DNA from: DATHBP01 sp035296085 | GTDB taxonomy: Bacteria; Actinomycetota; Actinomycetes; Propionibacteriales; Nocardioidaceae | NCBI GenBank assembly: GCA_035296085.1 | Contig: DATHBP010000229.1 | Span: forward strand, 1 to 26,983 | Length of the DNA stretch: 26,983 nucleotides | Direction: 5' to 3' | Shown: one piece after another, positions 7,937-16,001 of the stretch | Layout: each line of letters starts with the position of its first letter | Position numbering within the stretch: position 1 is the stretch's first letter | Position numbers and translations under genes: made by a program | The notes under the pieces: generated by a model | Seen by the model: only the letters and a program-made list of their open reading frames with translations | Database searches by the model: none | What the model was told of the DNA's origin: nothing

Positions 7937-8689
7937 TCAGATATCACTGGCCGAGACCAGCGTGCCGATCCTCTCACCTCGCACGGCGCGGGCGATGTTG
8001 CCCTCGGCCATGAGGTTGAACATCACCACGGACAGCTTGTTGTCACGGCACAGGCTGATTGCCGTGGCATCGGCCACCTTGAGGCCCTGGCCGAGGAAGT
8101 CGTCGTAGCTGAGCCAGTCGTACTTCGTGGCGGCGGGATTGAGACGGGGGTCGGAGTCGTAGACGCCGTCGACGCCTTGCTTGCCCATGAGCAACACCTC
8201 GGCGCCGATTTCGAGCGCCCGTTGCGCAGCGACGGTGTCAGTCGAGAAGTACGGCATGCCGGAGCCGGCGCCGAAGATGACGACACGGCCCTTCTCGAGG
8301 TGGCGGATCGCGCGACGCGGCATGTACGGCTCCGCCACCTGACCCATGGCGATTGCCGTCTGCACGCGGGTGCCGATGCGGAGCTTCTCGAGAAAGTCCT
8401 GCAGGGCAAGGCAGTTCATGACGGTGCCGAGCATGCCCATGTAGTCGGCGCGCGCACGGTCCATGCCTCGCATCTGCAGCTCGGCGCCCCGAAAGAAGTT
8501 GCCGCCTCCGACGACGATTGCAACCTGCACCCCGCCACGCACCACGTCGGCAATCTGACGGGCCAGCAGGTTGACGACGTCCGGGTCGACCCCGAGCTTG
8601 CCGCCGCCGAAGACCTCACCGGAGAGCTTGAGCAGCACGCGTGAGTGCCCTTGACCGCCGATGCGCTCCTCGTCCACGTCCACCTCCAC
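7937..8689 (-). CDS. pyrH: Uridylate kinase (UMP kinase)
   Basis: Hexameric bacterial UMP kinase of the amino-acid kinase fold, about 250 residues, phosphorylating UMP to UDP. Visible motifs are RVLLKLSGEVFGGG (17-30), VVGGGNFFRG, GMPYFSTDTVAAQRA and LLMGKQGVDGVYDSDPR (uridine and ATP sites). GTG 8689 is preceded by AGGAAGGA, but in-frame GTGs at 8683 and 8677 are also possible; the first residues are a short acidic leader that affects no domain. It lies 31 bases downstream of tsf. Confidence 0.96.
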   Translation of the reverse strand: MEVDVDEERIGGQGHSRVLLKLSGEVFGGGKLGVDPDVVNLLARQIADVVRGGVQVAIVVGGGNFFRGAELQMRGMDRARADYMGMLGTVMNCLALQDFLEKLRIGTRVQTAIAMGQVAEPYMPRRAIRHLEKGRVVIFGAGSGMPYFSTDTVAAQRALEIGAEVLLMGKQGVDGVYDSDPRLNPAATKYDWLSYDDFLGQGLKVADATAISLCRDNKLSVVMFNLMAEGNIARAVRGERIGTLVSASDI

Positions 8690-8720
8690 GTCCTTCCTGC
8701 GCGGTGTGGTCAGCCTCGCC

Positions 8721-9542
8721 TCAGCCTTGGCCGACCTCGAACCGGGCGAATGCAGAGATGCTGACCCCGGCCGCCTCGAGCTGCTTGCTCATCGACGTCT
8801 TGGCGTCCTGGACCGACGGCTGGTCCAACAGGACCGCTGTCTTGAAGAAGCCGTTCAGCCGGCCCTCGACGATCATGGGCAGCGCCTGCTCGGGCTTGCC
8901 TTCCTCGCGGGCCGTTGCCTCGGCGATCTCGCGCTCCTTGGCGACCACCTCGGACGGCACATCGTCGCGCGATACGTATTCCGGCCGCATCGCGGCGATC
9001 TGCATGGCCGCCATCCGGGCGGCTTCGGCGTCGTCACCGTCATAGGAGACGAGGACCCCCACGGCCGGCGGCAGGTCGCTCGCGCGCCGGTGCAGGTAGG
9101 TGGCTACCGGCCCGGAGAAGTAGGCGGCTCGGCTGAGCTGGAGCTTCTCCCCCAGCACGGCGGCGAGTCCGGAGATCGCATCCTCGACGGTCCCGCCGTC
9201 CGGCATGGGTGCCATCGCAAGCTCAGCGGGGTCGGCCGTCTTCGCACTGGCGGCAGCGGTGACCACATCGGCCGCGAGCTGCTGGAACTGCTCACCCTTG
9301 GCGACGAAGTCGGTCTCGCAGTTGAGCTCGATCATGGCTCCGCCCATCGCGGCGATCAGGCCGGCCGCGGCCGTGCGCTCAGCGCCGCGCTTTGCAGCCT
9401 TGGCCGCGCCCTTGATGCGCAGGATCTCGGCGGCCTTCTCGAAGTCGCCCTCGGCCTCGGTAAGGGCGCTCTTGGAGTCCATCATTCCCGCGCCGGTGAG
9501 GTCCCGGAGCTTCTTGACGTCTACGGCGGAGATGTTCGCCAT
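8721..9542 (-). CDS. tsf: Translation elongation factor Ts
   Basis: A 273-residue guanine nucleotide exchange factor for EF-Tu. The protein begins MANISAVDVKKLRDLTGAGM (UBA-like N-terminal domain) with DSKSALTEAEGDFEKA, and NCETDFVA (the TDFV contact with EF-Tu) follows near residue 74. Two core dimerisation subdomains follow. ATG 9542 has GACGAGG immediately upstream; the open frame continues further upstream as proline-rich sequence overlapping rpsB and is not coding. It lies 58 bases after rpsB. Confidence 0.97.
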   Translation of the reverse strand: MANISAVDVKKLRDLTGAGMMDSKSALTEAEGDFEKAAEILRIKGAAKAAKRGAERTAAAGLIAAMGGAMIELNCETDFVAKGEQFQQLAADVVTAAASAKTADPAELAMAPMPDGGTVEDAISGLAAVLGEKLQLSRAAYFSGPVATYLHRRASDLPPAVGVLVSYDGDDAEAARMAAMQIAAMRPEYVSRDDVPSEVVAKEREIAEATAREEGKPEQALPMIVEGRLNGFFKTAVLLDQPSVQDAKTSMSKQLEAAGVSISAFARFEVGQG

Positions 9543-9600
9543 GACCTCGTCTCTCTGCGCTCGAATCGTTCGTGGATGGTGGGCGGCTGGTGAGATCGGC

Positions 9601-10656
9601 TCAGGCCGACTCAGTCGCCTCGGGAGGCGCTGCTTGCTCGGCCGGATGCCCGGGCTCCGCTGGCGCGGCTTCAACGGGCGAAGCGCCGGCATCGGTGGCC
9701 GGCGCGACGGACGCATCGGCCGGGACACCGGCGGGCTCAGGGGCAGCGGCCTCGGCCGGTGCGGCCGAGGGCGCCGCAGCAACGGTGGCTTCAGTGGGTG
9801 CGACGGCGGGCTGCACCCCGGCGGTGGCCGCGGCAGTGACCGGAGCCTCGGCGGGTCTGACCGCAGCGCTGGCAGCCGAGCCTTCCAGCAGCTCGCGCTC
9901 CCACTCGGCCAGCGGCTCCTCGGCGCCCAGCTCCGCACCGGTCGGCTCGTCGCCGCCGCGGATACCGGCGCGCGCTAGCAGTCCTTCGGCGACCGCGTCG
10001 GCGATAACCCTGGTCAGCAGGTTGACCGAGCGGATCGCGTCGTCATTGCCGGGAATCGGGAAGTCGACGACGTCGGGGTCACAGTTGCTGTCGAGGATGC
10101 CGACGATGGGGATCCCCAGCTTCTTGGCCTCGTCGACCGCGAGGTGCTCCTTGTTGGTGTCGACGATCCACACCGCTGCGGGCGTACGCCCCATGTCCCG
10201 GATGCCGCCGAGGGTGTGCGCCAGCTTGGTCCGCTCTCGCCGGAGCTGCAGGAGCTCCTTCTTGGTCTTGCCGGAGCCCGCGACGTCGTCGAAGTCCAGC
10301 AGCTCGAGCTCCTTGAGCCGTTGCAGCCGTTGGTGGACGGTCTGAAAGTTGGTCAGCATGCCGCCGAGCCAACGCTGGTTGACGTAGGGCATCCCCACCC
10401 GGGTCGCCTGCTCGGCGATCGACTCCTGGCCTTGGCGCTTGGTGCCGACGAACAGGACCGTCCCACCACGGGCGACCGTGTCCTTGACGAACTCATACGC
10501 ACGGTCGATGTAAGACAGCGACTGCTGCAGGTCGATGATGTAGATGCCGTTGCGCTCGGTGAAGATGAAGCGCTTCATCTTGGGGTTCCAGCGACGGGTC
10601 TGGTGCCCGAAGTGGACGCCGCTTTCGAGCAGCTGTCTCATGGTCACGACGGCCAT
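9601..10656 (-). CDS. rpsB: 30S ribosomal protein S2 with long Ala/Pro/Glu-rich tail
   Basis: A 351-residue protein. Residues 1-225 are a normal S2: MRQLLESGVHFGHQTRRWNP, FVGTKRQGQESI, RWLGGMLTNF, PAAVWIVDTNKEHLAVDEA and the GNDDAIRSVNLLTRVIADA region. The common actinobacterial EEPLAEWERELL follows (246-257). After it come about 90 residues made almost only of Ala, Pro, Glu, Val, Thr and Gly (261-351), far beyond the usual 240-290 length. ATG 10656 has a near-perfect AAGGAGG six bases upstream. It is the first gene of the six-gene run to rlmN. The tail is probably disordered and surface-exposed; its role is unknown. Confidence 0.96.
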   Translation of the reverse strand: MAVVTMRQLLESGVHFGHQTRRWNPKMKRFIFTERNGIYIIDLQQSLSYIDRAYEFVKDTVARGGTVLFVGTKRQGQESIAEQATRVGMPYVNQRWLGGMLTNFQTVHQRLQRLKELELLDFDDVAGSGKTKKELLQLRRERTKLAHTLGGIRDMGRTPAAVWIVDTNKEHLAVDEAKKLGIPIVGILDSNCDPDVVDFPIPGNDDAIRSVNLLTRVIADAVAEGLLARAGIRGGDEPTGAELGAEEPLAEWERELLEGSAASAAVRPAEAPVTAAATAGVQPAVAPTEATVAAAPSAAPAEAAAPEPAGVPADASVAPATDAGASPVEAAPAEPGHPAEQAAPPEATESA

Positions 10657-10836
10657 GCCATGCCTCCTTGTGCGGCGCCGTCCGGCGCCATGCGGTTGTC
10701 TGCGCCAGACGAGCCGGCGCCCTGACGCTCGCGCGCGCCCTGCATCCGGGTCCAGCAGACCCGAGAAGACCGGTTGACGCGCCCGCGGAGGTGCGGTGTG
10801 CGAGCGTGCGATAGTCGGCCCGACGTTCGAGCCGCC
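10657..10836 (-). promoter_or_regulatory. Structured rpsB 5' leader with three hairpins
   Basis: Going upstream from the rpsB start, the transcript would hold the ribosome site (10663-10669), a GGCGCC/GGCGCC hairpin with a four-base loop (10674-10689) only four bases from that site, a five-base-pair hairpin GTCTG/CAGAC (10698-10710), and a six-base-pair hairpin CGGGTC/GACCCG (10747-10763). S2 represses its own operon through the leader in some bacteria, so an autoregulatory element is plausible, but I do not recognise a described class here. Confidence 0.4.
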
Positions 10837-10842
10837 ACGTGC

Positions 10843-10848
10843 AGTCTA
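10843..10848 (-). promoter_or_regulatory. Candidate -10 element of the rpsB operon
   Basis: TAGACT on the minus strand, a good TANNNT match, would put the start of transcription about 180 bases before rpsB. The -35 position 17-18 bases upstream holds only a weak TTCGCC-like hexamer, so this is tentative. Confidence 0.4.
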
Positions 10849-10890
10849 GACGAGGCCGGCGCTGGCGGCGAACGCGATGATCCCCGCCCA

Positions 10891-10927
10891 GTCCACAGCA
10901 CCGCCGGGGCCCGGGCTCGTCCACAGC
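10891..10927 (+). repeat. Exact 9-base direct repeat GTCCACAGC, 28-base period
   Basis: GTCCACAGC occurs at 10891-10899 and 10919-10927, upstream of the M23 gene. Each copy contains GTCCACA and resembles the end of an actinobacterial DnaA box (TTGTCCACA; the second copy with its flank is TCGTCCACA, 8 of 9). It may be a regulator site pair or chance. Confidence 0.35.
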
Positions 10928-10976
10928 GCGAGGACGGCGGCCGGGTCGATCTCTCCAGGGTCGCGACGCTGGTCCG

Positions 10977-11705
10977 GTGATGACCGACTTTCGCGCGCGG
11001 GCTCTGTGGCGCGCTCGGCTCTGCCTGCTCATCGCTGCGGCGTGGTGCTGGCTGCTGGGTCTGGTCGGCGCCCCGCCGCCCGCAGCCGCCCGATCCGCAG
11101 GCGACTGGGTGTGGCCGCTCGACCCTCGGCCAGCCGTTGCTCGTGGGTTCGACCCACCGAGCCGCCCGTGGCTTGCCGGGCACCGGGGCGTCGACCTGGT
11201 CGGGCGAGCCGGTCAGCGGGTACTCAGTGCCGGATCAGGCGAGGTCACCTTCGGGGGACGCCTGGCCGGCACTGGCATCGTCGTGGTCCGCTCGGGAGAC
11301 GTGCGGACCACCTACCAACCGGTCCGGGCGACGGTCGCCGTCGGTGACGTGGTCGCGTCCGGCGATGAGATCGGGCGTCTCGAGGAGCTCGGCGGCCACT
11401 GCCTGCCGGTTTCGTGCCTGCACTGGGGGCTCCTGCGCGGCCACGCCTATCTCGACCCGCTGCAGCTGGTCGGCGCCGGACCGCCCCGGCTGTTACCGCT
11501 GTTTGACCGGGGACGGGCAGCGACTGCTCTCGCACCGCCAGTGGCTGACGTCCTGGCCGACGGGGCAACGCCAGCTGGTGCGACTGCTCTGCCGAGTCCT
11601 GGGGGCCGAGCCCTTGCGGTGGGAGTGGCCGCGGGCGCCGGGCTGTCGCTGTTGCTGGCATCCGGCACTCGTCGGCGCGGCCGGGCGCGTCCACCGCCGA
11701 CATGA
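10977..11705 (+). CDS. M23-family (LytM-like) secreted protein with altered catalytic histidines
   Basis: About 241-242 residues; GTG 10977 or the adjacent ATG 10980 is the start (numbering from ATG). A signal peptide or anchor spans about 11-37, ending APPPAAARSA. Residues 42-165 are the peptidase_M23 fold, with zinc ligands H68 and D72 in HRGVDLVG and H148 in CLHWG. The partner His of the usual HxH is C146, and the loop His seen in LytM (YMH) is Q113 in TTYQPV, so peptidoglycan hydrolysis is uncertain. A second hydrophobic segment near 213-231 followed by RRRGRAR suggests C-terminal membrane anchoring. An M23 gene divergent to rpsB is a conserved actinobacterial neighbour. Likely role is cell-wall binding or remodelling at the membrane surface. 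Confidence 0.8.
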   Translation: MMTDFRARALWRARLCLLIAAAWCWLLGLVGAPPPAAARSAGDWVWPLDPRPAVARGFDPPSRPWLAGHRGVDLVGRAGQRVLSAGSGEVTFGGRLAGTGIVVVRSGDVRTTYQPVRATVAVGDVVASGDEIGRLEELGGHCLPVSCLHWGLLRGHAYLDPLQLVGAGPPRLLPLFDRGRAATALAPPVADVLADGATPAGATALPSPGGRALAVGVAAGAGLSLLLASGTRRRGRARPPPT

Positions 11706-11767
11706 CGTGGCCAGCCGGCGACAAGAGGCTCGCTTCGTGCCCAGCGGGTCGCTGCCCAGCCAGCCCG

Positions 11768-12712
11768 TCATGCCCGGGGGTGGGCTTGGGTGTAGGCGGC
11801 GCGCAGCCGCTCGGTCGTGACGTGGGTGTACAGCTGGGTGGTGGCGAGCGACGCGTGGCCGAGCAGCTCCTGCACGCTGCGCAGGTCTGCCCCTCCTTCG
11901 AGCAGATGCGTGGCGGCGCTGTGCCGTAGGCCGTGCGGGCCGACGTCTGGAGCGCCAGGGACATCCGCCAGCCGCAGGTGGACCAGTCGGCGCACCGATC
12001 GCTGGTCGATCCGCCCGCCGCGAGCGCCGAGGAAAGCGGCCGCGCCACTGCTGGGTCGTACGAGCTGCGGCCGCCCACGCTCGAGCCAGCGCGCCACCGC
12101 CTGGCCGGCGGGTCGGCCGAACGGGACGGCGCGCTCCTTGCGGCCTTTGCCGAAGACGCGGACCACGTTGCGTTCTGCGTCGACGTCATCGACGTCGAGG
12201 CCAGTGAGCTCACCGACCCGGATGCCGGTGGCATACAGCAGCTCGAGGATGGCGACATCCCGTAGACCGGCGGGGCCGCCGTCGTCAGCGCGCGCAGCGG
12301 TGGCGTCCAGCAGCGCACGAGCTTCATCTTGGCGCAGCGCGGCGGGCAGCGTGCGGTGTGCCCGCGAGACGCCGAGATGGGCGCCGGCGTCGGCGTCGGC
12401 CCGACCGGTGCGAAGCGCCCATCCCGTGAACCCCCTTGCGGCCGTGGCCCGCCGAGCGAGGGTCGTGCGCGCCTTGCCGAGGGTGTGCTGCTTGGCCAGC
12501 CAGCTTCGCAGGGCGGCAACGTCAAGAGTGGAGACGTCGCGGTGACCGAGCCGGACGCTGTGCTCGAGCAGATCGGTGATGTCGCCAACGTACGCACGCA
12601 CGGTGTGCGCAGTGAGGTCGCGCTCGGAGACCAGATAGCGCTCGTAGTCGCCGAGCGATCGAGCAAGCCCCGGCGGCAGGGCCGCCTGCGCCGAACCCGT
12701 GTCCACGCTCAC
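11768..12712 (-). CDS. xerC: Tyrosine recombinase XerC
   Basis: A 314-residue site-specific recombinase that, with XerD, resolves chromosome dimers at dif. The N-terminal SAM-like core-binding domain is about 15-105. The catalytic domain carries every active residue: R165 (ATGIRVGE), K189 (GKGRKER), H260 and R263 (HGLRHSAATH), H286 (LGHASL) and nucleophile Y295 (TTQLYTHV). GTG 12712 (SVDTG) has only a weak ribosome site. Its place after dprA and the ending AAYTQAHPRA fit the chromosomal XerC rather than a phage integrase. It converges on the M23 gene with 62 bases between them. Confidence 0.9.
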   Translation of the reverse strand: MSVDTGSAQAALPPGLARSLGDYERYLVSERDLTAHTVRAYVGDITDLLEHSVRLGHRDVSTLDVAALRSWLAKQHTLGKARTTLARRATAARGFTGWALRTGRADADAGAHLGVSRAHRTLPAALRQDEARALLDATAARADDGGPAGLRDVAILELLYATGIRVGELTGLDVDDVDAERNVVRVFGKGRKERAVPFGRPAGQAVARWLERGRPQLVRPSSGAAAFLGARGGRIDQRSVRRLVHLRLADVPGAPDVGPHGLRHSAATHLLEGGADLRSVQELLGHASLATTQLYTHVTTERLRAAYTQAHPRA

Positions 12713-12773
12713 CGCTCGACGATGCGCCGCCCATGCCGACTCCTCAATGCGCCACGCCGTCGGGGTCGAACGA

Positions 12774-13958
12774 TTAGTGACGTGGCCGGGTAGCCCGCCG
12801 CTCGCTCTCAGACAGCCGCCAGCCGCTGCCGCTGCGCTCGACGAAGCCGGTCAACATCAGCTCCCCGAGCGCGGCCAGCACCGCGTCGACTGGCATGCCG
12901 GCCGAGGCGGCAATGCCGGCCACTGCACCGGGCCGGGACACGGGTACGGCCTCCAGCACCCGCTGGATGCGTTCCTCGAGCCCGTCTCGGGAGCGCATTT
13001 CCCCTCTCTTCTCCGGGGCCAGACCCTGCCCCAGCGGCGAGATCTCCTCCACGATCTCGTCGGCGTCGGTGACGACAACCGCCTTGCCGTTGCGCAACAG
13101 CTGGTGAACCCCCGCCGAGACGGGCGACGTCACCGGACCAGGCACTCCCAGGACCGGCCGCATCACCGACTGCGCCCACGACACCGTGTTGAGGGCACCG
13201 CTGCGCAACGCCGCCTCCACGACGACCGTCCCCAGCGACAGTGCAGCGATGAGCCGGTTGCGGGACAGGAACCGCAGTCGGCTCGGTGGGGATCCAGGTG
13301 GTGCCTCGCTGAGGACGACGCCACACTCGAGCACGCGCCGCAGCAGCGCAGCGTGTCCTACGGGATAGGTCATGTCCACGCCACAGGCGAGCACCGCAAG
13401 CGTTGTCCCACCCACGGCGAGGGCACCACGGTGCGCCGAGGCGTCGATGCCGTAGGCCGCGCCGGACACCACACCGACGCCACGCTCGGCCAGGTCGGCT
13501 CCGAGTTCAGCTGCAACATGCTCGCCGTACGAGCTCGCCGCCCGGGACCCGACCACGGCGACCGAGCGTGCGCTGGCCTGCGCGACGTCCAGCGATCCAC
13601 TCACCCACAGCGCGACCGGCACCCCGCCGCGCCGGTTGACCGGTTCGCTGTCGGCGAGAGCCTCGAGCTGCGTCGGCCACTCGCGGTCGCCGGGGCAGAC
13701 CAGCCGGGCACCGCAGCGGTGCGCGCGTTCGAGATCGGCCTGCGGGTCACAGCTGCCGAGGCGAGACCGCCAGTCCGCGGCCGCGGCACCGACCAGGTCG
13801 TCCTCGCCACGGATGGCTTCGAGCACCGAGACAGCACCGTGTTGGTGGACCAGTCGACACAAGGCCGGGTCACCGGGCTCAGCCAACCGGCTCAGTACGG
13901 CTCGAGCAAACCGCTCGCTGTCACGTGGTGCCACTCCCTGGTCGGCATCCGCGCTCAC
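12774..13958 (-). CDS. dprA: DNA processing protein DprA/Smf
   Basis: A 394-residue protein that binds single-stranded DNA and loads RecA during transformation; in non-competent actinobacteria its role is unclear. The N-terminal helical region spans about 13-125. The Rossmann domain has VAVVGSRAASSYGEHVA (133-149), VVSGAAYGIDASAHRGAL (163-180), RFLSRNRLIAALS (229-241) and VVVEAALRSGALNT. A C-terminal winged-helix-like domain, as in DprA_WH, spans about 325-390. GTG 13958 overlaps the yifB stop by four bases (GTGA), so translation is coupled. Confidence 0.93.
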   Translation of the reverse strand: MSADADQGVAPRDSERFARAVLSRLAEPGDPALCRLVHQHGAVSVLEAIRGEDDLVGAAAADWRSRLGSCDPQADLERAHRCGARLVCPGDREWPTQLEALADSEPVNRRGGVPVALWVSGSLDVAQASARSVAVVGSRAASSYGEHVAAELGADLAERGVGVVSGAAYGIDASAHRGALAVGGTTLAVLACGVDMTYPVGHAALLRRVLECGVVLSEAPPGSPPSRLRFLSRNRLIAALSLGTVVVEAALRSGALNTVSWAQSVMRPVLGVPGPVTSPVSAGVHQLLRNGKAVVVTDADEIVEEISPLGQGLAPEKRGEMRSRDGLEERIQRVLEAVPVSRPGAVAGIAASAGMPVDAVLAALGELMLTGFVERSGSGWRLSESERRATRPRH

Positions 13959-15565
13959 CCGAGCCTCGCAAACGGCTGGACGCCACTATGGCGGCTTGGC
14001 GCTCCGCTGGGCTCGGTGAGCGGCTCCGAGGTGCGCAGGGCCATAGCGGTGTACACATCGTCGTTGGAGGGCCGGCCACGACCGGCCAGGTCGGCCAACG
14101 TCCACGCGAGCCGGAACACCCGGTCAGCTCCACGGGCCGTCAGGCCACCGACCTGGACGCGGTGCTCGACCGGAGCCGCGGCGTCGGCGTCGATGGGCCA
14201 GTCGCGGCGCAGCGCCGGGCCGGGCATTTCGCCGTTGCGCCGCCAGGGGCGGCCGGCGAACCGTTCGGACTGCCGCTCGCGTGCCGCCGCGACCCGCTCG
14301 GCGACGACGTCGCTCGACTCGACGAATGCGAGGTCATCGCGCAGCTCCCGCCGGCTGACTGGACCGACTCGGCGGTGGATGTCGATGCGGTCGCGCACCG
14401 GCCCGGAGATCCGATCCCGGTAGCGTCGCTGTGCTGCAGGTGAGCACACACAGCTCAGCCCGGCGCCGTAGTTCTTGCCACACGGGCAGGGGTTCGCCGC
14501 GAGCACGAGCAGGAACCGGGCGGGATAGCGAGCGCCGCCTTCCGCGCGGCTGATGACGATCTCACCGCTCTCCAGCGGCTGGCGCAACGACTCCAGGACC
14601 CGGGCGTTGAACTCCGGCGCCTCGTCGAGGAACAGCACCCCCCGATGAGCAAGGGAGATGGCCCCGGGCCGGATGACCCGGCTGCCGCCGCCGATCACCG
14701 ATGCCGGACTGGCGGTGTGGTGGGGGTCGAGGAACGGAGGGCGCCGGACCAGCGGAACGTCGGCTGCAAGCACCCCGGCGATCGAATGCACGGCGCTGAC
14801 CTCGAGTGACTCGTCGTGGTCCAGGTCGGGAAGCAGTCCGGGCAGCCGCTCGGCCAGCATCGTCTTGCCGGCACCCGGTGGACCGTCGAGGAGAAGGTGG
14901 TGACCGCCCGCAGCCGCCACCTCGAGGGACTTGCGGGCCTCCGGCTGGCCCAGCACATCGGCGAGATCGAGCGCAGCGACCCGCTCGTCGCCTCGCCACG
15001 CCAGCCGGAGCTCGGCGGTCAATGCCGGCACCGGTGGCTCGTCGGGCGGATCGTCGCCTCGCAGCAGCGCGGTGGTCTGCCGGAGCGACCGGACGCCCAA
15101 GACACTCATGCCGGGGACCAGGGCCGCCTCCCCCGCGTTGGGCTCGGGCACGACAATGCGCTCGTAGCCCGCCCCCGAGGCCGCCAGCGCTGCCGGCAGG
15201 ACGCCGGGGACGGCGCGCAGGCGCCCGTCAAGGGCGAGCTCGCCGATCAGGACGGTGCGCTCCAGCGGCTCCGTGGGCACATCGCCCGCGGCGGCGATCA
15301 CCGCCAGTGCAATCGCCAGGTCGTAGTGAGACCCGGCCTTGGGCAGCGAGGCCGGGGACAGCGCGATCGTGACCCGACGGTTGGGCCAGGTGTGCCCGCT
15401 GTTGGCCACTGCGGCTCGGCAGCGGTCCTTCGCCTCGTTGAGCGACGCATCCGGCAAACCGACCAGGATCGTCTTCGGCAGTCCGGCGCCGATGTCGGTC
15501 TCGACCTCGACCAGATGGCCCTGGACACCGTCCAGCGCGACCGACCGGGTGCGGGAGAGTGCCAT
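13955..15565 (-). CDS. YifB/ComM-family AAA+ ATPase (Mg chelatase-like)
   Basis: A 536-residue protein of the YifB/ComM group; ComM is a helicase that helps branch migration in natural transformation. The N-terminal Lon-S5-like domain (about 20-140) has ALSPASLPKAGSHYDLAIA. The AAA+ domain has Walker A GPPGAGKT (228-235), Walker B GVLFLDEAPEF (309-319), a cysteine cluster CPCGKNYGAGLSCVC near 357 and arginine-finger region RYRDRISGPVRDRID. Length is normal. It lies one base after yraN and overlaps dprA by four bases, as in other actinobacteria. Confidence 0.93.
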   Translation of the reverse strand: MALSRTRSVALDGVQGHLVEVETDIGAGLPKTILVGLPDASLNEAKDRCRAAVANSGHTWPNRRVTIALSPASLPKAGSHYDLAIALAVIAAAGDVPTEPLERTVLIGELALDGRLRAVPGVLPAALAASGAGYERIVVPEPNAGEAALVPGMSVLGVRSLRQTTALLRGDDPPDEPPVPALTAELRLAWRGDERVAALDLADVLGQPEARKSLEVAAAGGHHLLLDGPPGAGKTMLAERLPGLLPDLDHDESLEVSAVHSIAGVLAADVPLVRRPPFLDPHHTASPASVIGGGSRVIRPGAISLAHRGVLFLDEAPEFNARVLESLRQPLESGEIVISRAEGGARYPARFLLVLAANPCPCGKNYGAGLSCVCSPAAQRRYRDRISGPVRDRIDIHRRVGPVSRRELRDDLAFVESSDVVAERVAAARERQSERFAGRPWRRNGEMPGPALRRDWPIDADAAAPVEHRVQVGGLTARGADRVFRLAWTLADLAGRGRPSNDDVYTAMALRTSEPLTEPSGAPSRHSGVQPFARLG

Positions 15566-15566
15566 C

Positions 15567-15935
15567 TCAGCTCACCCCGCGCAGGTGCTCGACCAGCGCC
15601 GGCCCCTGCGGGCGCATGAGCACACCGACGACGTCGACCCGCACCTCGGCTGGGTGCAGCGCGTGGTCGGTCATCCACCGCACGGCCAGCCGGCGCAGCC
15701 GAGCGACTTTTCGGGCGGTGACGGCCTCGATCGGGGACCCGTAGTCCAACCCACGCCGGGTCTTGACCTCGCAGACCACCAACGCGTTCCCGTCGCGGGC
15801 GACCAGGTCGAGCTCACCGAGCTCGCAGCGCCAGTTTCGGTCGAGCAACGCCATTCCTTCGGCCTGCAGGTGGCGGGCTGCCACCTGCTCGCCGTAGGTG
15901 CCCACGGCCTGGCGCTGCTGCTGTGTCGATCGCAC
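15567..15935 (-). CDS. YraN (UPF0102) nuclease-fold protein
   Basis: About 122 residues with the restriction endonuclease-like core: GTYGEQVAARHLQ, ELGELDLVARDGNALVVCEVKTRRG (the D-x(n)-ExK acidic/lysine metal site) and the basic RKVARLRRLAVRWM helix. No enzyme activity is established for the family. GTG 15935 (RSTQQQRQ) is preferred because GGAGG (15944-15948) sits eight bases upstream of it, while the other in-frame GTG at 15944 overlaps that site. It is first in yraN-yifB-dprA-xerC. Confidence 0.88.
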   Translation of the reverse strand: MRSTQQQRQAVGTYGEQVAARHLQAEGMALLDRNWRCELGELDLVARDGNALVVCEVKTRRGLDYGSPIEAVTARKVARLRRLAVRWMTDHALHPAEVRVDVVGVLMRPQGPALVEHLRGVS

Positions 15936-15943
15936 CCCGACCA

Positions 15944-15948
15944 CCTCC
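15944..15948 (-). promoter_or_regulatory. Ribosome binding site that decides the yraN start
   Basis: GGAGG on the minus strand, eight bases before GTG 15935. It overlaps the alternative GTG at 15942-15944, which would have no site of its own. Confidence 0.6.
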
Positions 15949-16001
15949 AGCCGTGGACTCTGCGGTACACGGCGATGACCGGGCGCAGCTGACCGGCCCC
16001 C

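Larger units (their letters stand above)
10657..10976. other. 320-base divergent intergenic region between rpsB and the M23 gene
   Basis: No gene is supported here. The rpsB-proximal half holds the hairpin leader and the candidate -10; the M23-proximal part holds the GTCCACAGC repeat. I found no convincing -35/-10 pair for the M23 gene and no tRNA. Confidence 0.7.

Noticed and set aside
7130..8644. Long plus-strand open frames opposite cdsA, frr and pyrH (also opposite dprA, ffh, ftsY)
   Set aside because: Their translations are His/Asp/Arg/Gly-rich shadows of real minus-strand genes and show no domain.
9543..9938. Upstream extension of tsf
   Set aside because: It lies in the antisense-like Pro/Arg-rich frame of rpsB; EF-Ts clearly begins MANISAVDV at 9542.
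10774..10980. A 68-codon plus-strand open frame in the rpsB/M23 intergenic region
   Set aside because: The translation is Arg/Ala-rich without family likeness, has no ribosome site, and overlaps the rpsB leader; high-GC sequence gives such frames often.
11742..11754. CAGCG/CGCTG hairpin between the M23 gene and xerC as a terminator
   Set aside because: Only five pairs with a three-base loop and no T-run; too weak to report as a feature.
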